From an uncultured Candidatus Saccharibacteria bacterium (lineage in GTDB: Bacteria > Patescibacteriota > Saccharimonadia > Saccharimonadales > Saccharimonadaceae): 64,000 nt of DNA. Numbering within the stretch: the stretch's first letter is position 1; each line of letters starts with the position of its first letter. The notes beneath the pieces were generated by a model, which did not search any database, was not told the DNA's origin, and was given only the letters and a program-made list of their open reading frames with translations. This document shows, one piece after another, positions 58,326-64,000 of this stretch. Position numbers and translations under genes: made by a program. The stretch lies in assembly GCA_946222675.1 (NCBI GenBank), contig CAMIMA010000001.1, forward strand, positions 248,001 through 312,000, given 5' to 3'.

Positions 58326-59636
58326 ATGTTTGCTGATACCGCAGAAGTATTTATTGAAGCCGGCCGTGGTGGTAACGGCGCGGTTAGTTTACGTCATGAA
58401 AAATACGTCGAAAAGGGCGGCCCAGACGGCGGTGACGGCGGTGACGGCGGCAATGTGGTGTTTGTAGCGGATAGCAATGTGAATACTTTGGCGGAATTCC
58501 GGTTTAAACCAGAGTTAAAGGCACAGGATGGCGGTGCGGGTGGCAAGCGCAAGATGCATGGTGCCAATGGTGCTGATAGGTTAGTTAAGGTGCCGCTTGG
58601 CACAATCGTGCGGCGCGATGGTGAAGTGATTGCTGATTTAACTGAGGTTGGTCAGCGGGCGATTGTGGCGCGTGGTGGCGAGGGCGGCTTTGGTAATGCC
58701 CACTTTAAGTCATCGACTCGTCAGCTGCCACGAGTGGCAGAAGTTGGCACAAAAGGCGAGAAGTTTACTGCTCAGTTGGAGCTAAAAATGGTGGCAGATG
58801 TTGGTTTAGTAGGATTCCCTAACGCTGGTAAATCGACTTTTCTGTCAGTAGTAAGTAACGCTCGTCCTGAGATTGCTAATTATGCGTTTACGACATTGAC
58901 TCCGAATCTAGGCGTGGCTGACGTTGATGGTAAGTCGCTTTTAATTGCCGATATTCCAGGGTTGATTGAGGGCGCCAGCCAAGGCAAAGGACTGGGCGAC
59001 GAGTTTTTGCGCCACGTTGAGCGCACGGCAGTGATTCTACATATGATTGATGTAATGTCAAATGACATTAGTGGCGATTACCAGAAGATTCGTAGCGAGC
59101 TGACGCAGTATTCAGCTGATTTGGCGGGCAAACCGGAGATTATCGCGATTACCAAGACTGATTTAGTTGATGATGAAATCGCTACTATGCAGTTAGATGA
59201 GCTGAGGCAAGTGACGGAGAGTCCAATTTATCTATTGTCGTCGCAGGCGCACCATGGCACCAAGGAATTGCTACGTAAGTTGGCGGTAGTAGTTGCAGAT
59301 GAGCGACAGGCGCAGGCTGAGCAGGCGGCAACGGAGGCTGAGGCGCTGGATGATACACCGGAAGTGATTGAGTTATCGAAGAAACAGCTAAATTCAACTT
59401 GGTGGGTGACGCGTGAAGAGCGTGAGAGCGGCACGGTATATGTGGTGACTGGTGACCGAATTGAAAAGTTTGCTGAGAAGACCGACTTCGATAATGCCTT
59501 TGGGGTAAATCGTTTGCGTGATATTCTACAACGTAGTGGCATCGCGCGCGAGTTGGAGCATCAGGGCGCTAACGGCGAGTCAATTATCGAGATTGCTGGC
59601 CATCAATTTACCTTACTGGAACAGTGGAACGATTAG
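58326..59636 (+). CDS. obgE: GTPase ObgE/CgtA
   Basis: 436 residues. Ribosome-assembly and stress GTPase. The glycine-rich Obg domain (GRGGNGAVSLRHEKYVEKGG, residues 1-158) precedes the G domain: VGFPNAGKSTF, DIPGLIEGAS and ITKTDLV. The C-terminal OCT-type domain follows (STWWVTREER...IEKFAEKTDFDN). Full length with all three parts. Confidence 0.97.
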   Translation: MFADTAEVFIEAGRGGNGAVSLRHEKYVEKGGPDGGDGGDGGNVVFVADSNVNTLAEFRFKPELKAQDGGAGGKRKMHGANGADRLVKVPLGTIVRRDGEVIADLTEVGQRAIVARGGEGGFGNAHFKSSTRQLPRVAEVGTKGEKFTAQLELKMVADVGLVGFPNAGKSTFLSVVSNARPEIANYAFTTLTPNLGVADVDGKSLLIADIPGLIEGASQGKGLGDEFLRHVERTAVILHMIDVMSNDISGDYQKIRSELTQYSADLAGKPEIIAITKTDLVDDEIATMQLDELRQVTESPIYLLSSQAHHGTKELLRKLAVVVADERQAQAEQAATEAEALDDTPEVIELSKKQLNSTWWVTREERESGTVYVVTGDRIEKFAEKTDFDNAFGVNRLRDILQRSGIARELEHQGANGESIIEIAGHQFTLLEQWND

Positions 59637-59646
59637 ATAAAAGTGT

Positions 59647-59652
59647 TATAAT
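59647..59652 (+). promoter_or_regulatory. -10 box of gpmA
   Basis: TGT-TATAAT; about 30 nt of leader with AAGGAG before ATG 59685. Confidence 0.55.
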
Positions 59653-59684
59653 GAATGCAGGTTATTAAATAAAAAAGGAGTAAT

Positions 59685-60320
59685 ATGAGCGGTAAATTAG
59701 TATTGATGCGGCATGGTGAAAGTGAATGGAACTTGCTTGGCAAGTGGACTGGCTGGACGGATGTCTCTTTGACGCCAAAGGGTGCCAGTGATGCCTTGAA
59801 GATGGGTGAGCTAGTTAAGGATATTAAGTTTGATGAAATCTATACAAGTAAGCTCAAACGGTCGATTGAGACCATGCAACAAGTGATGAAGGCGCAGGGG
59901 CAAGATAATCCAGCTTATACGGCAGTGTCTGAACTAAACGAGCGCGATTATGGTGACTACACTGGGCTAAATAAGTGGGATGTCAAGGCTAAGGTTGGTG
60001 ATGAGAAGTTTAATGCTATCCGCCGTAATTTTGATGAGCCAATTCCAAATGGTGAAACCCTGCACGATGTCTATAATCGTGTAGTGCCATGGTATCGCGA
60101 ACAGATTGTTAGTAAGTTGCAGCAGGGTGAAAATATCTTATTTGTAGCGCACGGCAATTCAATCCGTGCACTAGTGAAGTATATTGACAGTATTTCTGAT
60201 GCTGACATTGCTCATTTTGAGATGAAATTTGGTACAGTGCTTGAATATCAGGTAGATGCCGAGGGCCGCGCGGTGTCACGCGAAGAAATGCACGCCGATA
60301 TTGAGCAAACTCACGCTTAA
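59685..60320 (+). CDS. gpmA: 2,3-bisphosphoglycerate-dependent phosphoglycerate mutase
   Basis: 211 residues. Interconverts 3- and 2-phosphoglycerate. LMRHGESEWNLLGKWTGWTD holds the phosphorylated His; ELNERDYGDYTGLNK, GETLHDVYNRV and VAHGNSIRAL complete the site. Shorter than E. coli GpmA (about 250), but all active-site parts are present. AAGGAG before the ATG. The TAA shares one base with the next ATG. Confidence 0.95.
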   Translation: MSGKLVLMRHGESEWNLLGKWTGWTDVSLTPKGASDALKMGELVKDIKFDEIYTSKLKRSIETMQQVMKAQGQDNPAYTAVSELNERDYGDYTGLNKWDVKAKVGDEKFNAIRRNFDEPIPNGETLHDVYNRVVPWYREQIVSKLQQGENILFVAHGNSIRALVKYIDSISDADIAHFEMKFGTVLEYQVDAEGRAVSREEMHADIEQTHA

Positions 60321-60958
60321 TGATGAAATTTGATGTAGCCAAAGTAATCGCTCAACACCAGCTGGTGTCTGACCAAGTTAGCCCAGAGGAAATCAGGCTG
60401 ATTTTGACGGCATTGCAGCAGGTGATTGTGGCTGATGTAGCGGGCGATGTCGTTGAATTTGGCTGCTACAAAGGCACGACCAGTTTGTTTTTAATGCGCC
60501 TATTGCGCGCAATTGCTCCGCAGCGTCAGCTATATATCTATGATTCGTTTGATGGGTTACCAGATAAGACTGCAGCAGACCGCGCTGGGTTAGGGCAAGA
60601 ATTTAAACGGGGCGAACTAAAAGCCACGAAGCGCGAAGTAATAGAGAACTTCAAACGCGCTGGGCTGCCTTTGCCGGAGATAAAGAAGGGCTGGTTTGCT
60701 GATTTAACGCCGAGAGATGTGCCGGAGCGGATTGCATTTGCTTACTTTGATGGTGATTTTTATGGCAGCATTAAAGATAGCTTTGCGGCTTGCGCTGGTC
60801 GTTGGATGCCAGGTGCTGCGATTGTTGTGGACGATTACGGCAATGAACATTTGCCGGGTGCGCGGCAGGCAGTGGATGAATGGTGTAATGCGCACCGTAA
60901 TTTAATTAAGTCTGGTCCTCGGTTGCAAGCCTCGCTGGCAATTATCCAACTAAAGTAG
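60320..60958 (+). CDS. TylF-like SAM-dependent methyltransferase
   Basis: 212 residues. Resembles the TylF/MycF (macrocin O-methyltransferase) family: GDVVEFGCYKGTTSLFL is the SAM site, LYIYDSFDGLPDKT the usual following motif, and FAYFDGDFYGSIKDSF plus VVDDYG supply metal-binding acids. The family methylates hydroxyls of sugars; here a surface glycan is a likely target, but that is inference. Overlaps gpmA by one base (TAATG); a second ATG 3 nt on is also possible. Confidence 0.88.
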   Translation: MMKFDVAKVIAQHQLVSDQVSPEEIRLILTALQQVIVADVAGDVVEFGCYKGTTSLFLMRLLRAIAPQRQLYIYDSFDGLPDKTAADRAGLGQEFKRGELKATKREVIENFKRAGLPLPEIKKGWFADLTPRDVPERIAFAYFDGDFYGSIKDSFAACAGRWMPGAAIVVDDYGNEHLPGARQAVDEWCNAHRNLIKSGPRLQASLAIIQLK

Positions 60959-60966
60959 AGATTAAA

Positions 60967-60992
60967 AATCACCCCTTTGCAGGGGTGATTTT
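60967..60992. terminator. Bidirectional terminator between the methyltransferase gene and aspS
   Basis: AATCACCCCT/AGGGGTGATT, a 10-bp perfect stem with a TTGC loop, T run on the plus side and A run on the other. Confidence 0.85.
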
Positions 60993-60995
60993 GGT

Positions 60996-62804
60996 TTAGT
61001 CGGTGTTGGTTTCGACAATACCAACGTGAAGTTCTTTGAGCTGAGAGTTGAATACGGTATTCGGTGAACTCATCATGAGGTCGATGCCAGAACCATTCTT
61101 CGGGAAGGCGACGATATCACGGATATTGTCGGTGTTTTCCATGACCATGAAGATGCGGTCGATGCCGAAGGCACAACCTGCATGCGGCGGTGCGCCAAAG
61201 CGGAAGGCGTTGAGCATTGCGCCGAATTTTTGATCGACGTATTCCTTGTTGTAGCCAAGCAGACCAAATACCTGATACATAATCTCAGGGTTGTGATTGC
61301 GGACTGCGCCCGAGCAAATTTCATAGCCATTCATTACCATATCATATTGGTCGGCGACAATTGCGAGCTTATCCGCGTCGGTCTTGGCGTCAGTAAGCGC
61401 CTTTAAGCCGCCACGTGGCATCGAGAATGGGTTGTGGCCGAAGTCAACTCGCTTATTAGCCTCGTCGTATTCATAGAATGGGAAGTCGGTAATCCAGCAG
61501 AGGGCAACTTCATCGTCGTGTTTTAGACCTTGGTAGTCAGCGAATGCAATGCGGAGTTTGCCAAGCACCTTATTGACCAAGTCGCGTTTGTCGGCGCCAA
61601 AGAAGACAATGTCACCATCGGTAGCTTCAGTACGCTTGGTAATCTCATCAAGCTCAGCTGGTGCGAGGAATTTAGCAATTGGACTCTTAATCTCGTTATT
61701 TTTGTAGGTCAAGTAGGCTAGACCACCAGCGCCATTTTTGCGTGCCATCTCAGTGAAGAGGTCGATTTGGCTGCGTGGCATTGCGGCGCCACCTTTAACA
61801 CAAATTGCCTTGACACATTCCGCCTTAGCAAAGACACCAAAGCTAGTATTTTTTAGTGCATCAGTTAGTTCAACTAGCGGCATACCGTAACGCAAGTCAG
61901 GTTTATCGGTGCCGTATGTTTCCATTGCAACGGTGTACGGGATGCGCGGCACGTCGGTTGGTTTAGTGTAAGTAAAGTCGGCAGAGCGATAGGTGTTGAC
62001 TAGCTTTTTGCTACCAAAGTCTTGCGCAAGATTGAGAATTAACGGTTCGATAGTCTGACGAACTGTTTCACCTTTGTCAACAAAGCTCATCTCAAGGTCT
62101 AACTGGTAAAATTCACCATAGAGGCGGTCGGCGCGTGGGTCTTCATCGCGGAAGCAGGCGGCAATTTGGTAGTACTTTGGCACACCACCAACCATTAACA
62201 GCTGCTTAAACTGTTGTGGAGCCTGCGGTAAGGCGTAGAACTGACCAGGGCGAAGACGCGATGGAATCAAGAAGTCGCGTGCGCCTTCTGGACTAGAGTT
62301 AGCGAGAATTGGTGTAGCTACCTCAGTAAAGTCGTGGTCTTCCATGTAGTGTCGAATTACACGATAGAAACGGTCGCGTTCACTAATCATTTTTTGCATA
62401 CTTGGACGACGGAGGTCGAGGAAGCGATATTTAAGCCGCATTTCCTCGCTTGATTGTTGACCTTCATCCTTAGTGGCTACTGGTAAAGGCTCAGAACGGT
62501 TTAAAATCTCTAATTTTTGGGCTACAACCTCCACTGTGCCGGTTGGAATGTGCGGGTTTTCGAGCCCTGCGCCACGATTACGTACTAGACCTTCCGCGCT
62601 GATACAAAATTCGTCACGGAGGCTTTCGGCATCTTTAAACATAGCTGGGTCGTCCGGGTTGAAGACCAGCTGTACTAGACCAGTATGGTCGCGAAGGTCA
62701 ACGAAGATAACGCCACCATGGTCGCGTCTTGTGTTGACCCAGCCGGCGACTTTGATGGTCTCGCCGACATGTTTAACACTCTCAATTGCTAGTGTTCTTT
62801 GCAT
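60996..62804 (-). CDS. aspS: Aspartyl-tRNA synthetase (bacterial type)
   Basis: 602 residues with the GAD insertion of bacterial AspRS. N-terminal OB fold (VAGWVNTRRDHGGVIFVDLRD), catalytic ATPILANSSPEGARDFLIPSR, the FRDEDPRADR motif 2, and the C-terminal GAPPHAGCAFGIDRIFMVM (motif 3). Whether it also charges tRNA-Asn cannot be decided from the sequence; no gatCAB is in the window. Leader with AAGGAAAGG; -10 TAAAAT at 62836-62841, inside the end of the CBS gene. Confidence 0.96.
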   Translation of the reverse strand: MQRTLAIESVKHVGETIKVAGWVNTRRDHGGVIFVDLRDHTGLVQLVFNPDDPAMFKDAESLRDEFCISAEGLVRNRGAGLENPHIPTGTVEVVAQKLEILNRSEPLPVATKDEGQQSSEEMRLKYRFLDLRRPSMQKMISERDRFYRVIRHYMEDHDFTEVATPILANSSPEGARDFLIPSRLRPGQFYALPQAPQQFKQLLMVGGVPKYYQIAACFRDEDPRADRLYGEFYQLDLEMSFVDKGETVRQTIEPLILNLAQDFGSKKLVNTYRSADFTYTKPTDVPRIPYTVAMETYGTDKPDLRYGMPLVELTDALKNTSFGVFAKAECVKAICVKGGAAMPRSQIDLFTEMARKNGAGGLAYLTYKNNEIKSPIAKFLAPAELDEITKRTEATDGDIVFFGADKRDLVNKVLGKLRIAFADYQGLKHDDEVALCWITDFPFYEYDEANKRVDFGHNPFSMPRGGLKALTDAKTDADKLAIVADQYDMVMNGYEICSGAVRNHNPEIMYQVFGLLGYNKEYVDQKFGAMLNAFRFGAPPHAGCAFGIDRIFMVMENTDNIRDIVAFPKNGSGIDLMMSSPNTVFNSQLKELHVGIVETNTD

Positions 62805-62831
62805 TAAAATAATCCTTTCCTTGTAACTAGG

Positions 62832-63716
62832 TTATATTTTACCACATTTTAAGTTGGCGCAGATGGGATTGACAATACTATCTAGTGTTACTAGACCAAC
62901 AATCGTTTCATCGTGCTTTACGATAGCAATAGTTAGTTCGCTGGCGGCCATCTTGTTGATTACTGATTTAAGCGGTTCGTCGGCTGTAACATAGAGTACG
63001 TCGTTTCGTAGATAGTCTGAAATAGACTTTTCGCTTTGCGCTACAATTGAGACGTCGCTGAGGTAGATTAATCCAGCAACCTCATTATTTTTTAGTACGG
63101 GGAAGACGCCCTGCTTGCTCTTAAAGAGGTCGTCTAGCGCCTTTGGTGTCAAGCGGTCGCGCTGTTTTAGTTTTACTACCTCTGCCCAAGGATGCATGCA
63201 GTCCTGAGCGGTTTGTTGGCTGTTTAGTAGTGTTTGGGCCAGTTCTTGCTTGAGATCAATATTTAGTTTGCTGTCCTCAATGAGATGGCTGAGTTCATCA
63301 GTTGAGGCAACACGTGGTTTTGGCGGTTCGACGGTTAGTGGGCGCAAAAATTCAGTCCAACTAAAGTAGTGATTGACGAATTTAGATTGGTCAGCTAATA
63401 GCACAGTAGTTACAGGTGAAATTTTATTGCCAAGCAACTCAGACAGAGTGATTAGTGCACCCGCTAAAATTGAACCAGTGATGATACCGTAGCTACGGGC
63501 GGCAATACTGGTTAGGATAATAATTAAACAGATATGAATAAACTTTAAGAATAGATAGAACGTCGGGTAGACATGAATGAAGCGGGCGACGTCTTGATAT
63601 TTCTTGTTAGTTTTGCCGAGCCGTTTGATTTCAAAATCACTTAAACTAGGGGCAAAGTTAACACTTGATAACGCAGTCGATAATATGGTAATCAAGATTA
63701 TGAAGATAATAGGCAT
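62832..63716 (-). CDS. CNNM/HlyC-like membrane protein with CBS pair, shortened
   Basis: 294 residues. N-terminal DUF21-like part with three or four membrane segments (residues about 1-110, with GALITLSELLGNKISP) is followed by a linker and two CBS domains (QDCMHPWAEVVKLK..., SISDYLRNDVLYVTADEPL...). The C-terminal CorC_HlyC domain of full-length homologues (about 430 residues) is missing. The family is linked to magnesium or cobalt efflux, with CBS binding adenine nucleotides. ATG 63716 is 6 nt from TATAAT. Confidence 0.88.
   Translation of the reverse strand: MPIIFIILITILSTALSSVNFAPSLSDFEIKRLGKTNKKYQDVARFIHVYPTFYLFLKFIHICLIIILTSIAARSYGIITGSILAGALITLSELLGNKISPVTTVLLADQSKFVNHYFSWTEFLRPLTVEPPKPRVASTDELSHLIEDSKLNIDLKQELAQTLLNSQQTAQDCMHPWAEVVKLKQRDRLTPKALDDLFKSKQGVFPVLKNNEVAGLIYLSDVSIVAQSEKSISDYLRNDVLYVTADEPLKSVINKMAASELTIAIVKHDETIVGLVTLDSIVNPICANLKCGKI
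62836..62841 (-). promoter_or_regulatory. -10 box of aspS
   Basis: TGTGG-TAAAAT on the minus strand, 31 nt before the ATG at 62804, within the last codons of the CBS gene. Confidence 0.55.
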
Positions 63717-63722
63717 GATATT

Positions 63723-63744
63723 ATTATAGCATTTATGCTATACT
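63723..63744. promoter_or_regulatory. Divergent -10 boxes of the CBS gene and the 63771 gene
   Basis: Minus strand ATGC-TATAAT (63728-63723), 6 nt before the CBS gene ATG. Plus strand ATGC-TATACT (63739-63744) for the 63771 gene, which has a leader with GGAGG. Confidence 0.55.
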
Positions 63745-63770
63745 AGTAATAATGTTACTTGGAGGATATT

Positions 63771-64000
63771 GTGAGAAGAGATAATGAATTAGGCAGCATG
63801 CGCTTAGCGTTTGTGCTGATTGTAGTAGTAGTAGTATTGGTATTTGTTGGTCTGTTTTGGTATAAGAGTTCGCAGCCGAAGCCAGGTGAAGGTCAGTTTG
63901 ACGTTAAAGATACCTCTAATACTACGCGGCGTGTTGATATGAAGGCGTTAGCAGATAAGCTAGACCCGCAGCACCCTATTACAGTAGATAAAGTGAAGGC
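63771..64000 (+). CDS. N-terminal part of a membrane-anchored extracytoplasmic protein (3' end outside window)
   Basis: 76 codons visible from GTG 63771, preceded by GGAGG 6 nt upstream. A short charged start, one membrane segment (about residues 11-31: a run of Val, Leu, Ile and Phe ending FVGLFWY), then a Ser/Pro/Lys linker and a soluble part (RVDMKALADKLDPQHPITV). The family cannot be named from this part. There is no lipobox. Likely an exported binding or wall protein. Confidence 0.75.
   Translation, partial: MRRDNELGSMRLAFVLIVVVVVLVFVGLFWYKSSQPKPGEGQFDVKDTSNTTRRVDMKALADKLDPQHPITVDKVK

Noticed and set aside
1..64000. Recoding of TGA as Gly, as in other CPR groups
   Set aside because: TGA ends several genes (sufB, sufS, tpiA, DUF218) and does not occur inside the long reading frames.
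1..64000. CRISPR array, insertion sequence or rRNA operon
   Set aside because: No spaced repeats of CRISPR type, no transposase and no rRNA sequence were seen on either strand.

Overview
The window looks like a piece of a small, host-dependent Patescibacteria/CPR genome, most likely Candidatus Saccharibacteria (TM7). This is inferred from gene style and content: very dense genes, Gram-positive-like wall genes, a ComEC channel without its nuclease domain, a short SufD, a half-length AlaRS, lower glycolysis plus lactate dehydrogenase, and no amino-acid or nucleotide synthesis apart from nrdDG and folD. No rRNA is present, so the placement is not proven. The genetic code is the standard bacterial one: TGA is used as a stop (sufB, sufS, tpiA, the DUF218 gene) and no long gene has an in-frame TGA.

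Layout. 1-4482: ftsH (3' part), murJ, lepA. 4498-8351: adenylate kinase-like gene, tRNA-Lys(TTT), comEC, an L,D-transpeptidase, tRNA-Pro. 8400-12895: yebC, a small membrane protein, a membrane-anchored Clp/Hsp100 ATPase, a tRNA-Gly/tRNA-Arg pair and an exported thermonuclease. 12946-16525: tRNA-His, an XRE regulator with a MurA-like tail, a small membrane protein, tRNA-Lys(CTT) and a 733-residue secreted protein. 16495-20074: sufC-sufB-sufD-sufS on the minus strand. 20168-22963: nrdD-nrdG behind tandem NrdR-like boxes. 22985-29580: tRNA-Arg(CCG) and a surface-glycan cluster (acyltransferase, DUF4422/GT8, acyltransferase, double GT2). 29626-36254: tRNA-Arg(TCG)-folD, tRNA-Glu, a tiny membrane protein, a response regulator, pyk, pgk, tpiA and a charged membrane protein. 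36264-47090: uvrD/pcrA, an Rpf-like wall enzyme, ksgA, metG, tatD, a NifS-type desulfurase, a DUF218 gene, mnmA and a truncated alaS. 47200-51169: two large surface proteins. 51251-64000: dedA, ldh, eno, a peptide-binding protein, secG, a membrane protein, uvrC, obg, gpmA, a TylF-like methyltransferase, aspS, a CBS protein and the start of an anchored protein.

How it fits together. Six enzymes (tpiA, pgk, gpmA, eno, pyk, ldh) run triose phosphate to lactate. The suf operon makes Fe-S clusters, needed among others by the activase NrdG. The second desulfurase sits beside mnmA and probably supplies sulfur for tRNA thiolation. ComEC and the exported nuclease suggest DNA scavenging. MurJ, the L,D-transpeptidase, the Rpf-like protein, the glycan cluster and three large exported proteins build a wall and surface likely to meet a host cell.

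Two signals recur. First, many genes have a TGnTAnAAT-type -10 box 6-9 nt before the start codon and no Shine-Dalgarno, which implies leaderless mRNAs; others have a leader with a strong GGAGG-type site. Second, all nine tRNA genes encode CCA, and four are followed by an (G)ATATTAT trailer; one trailer runs within 10 nt into the folD start. There is no gene-free stretch longer than 300 bases.
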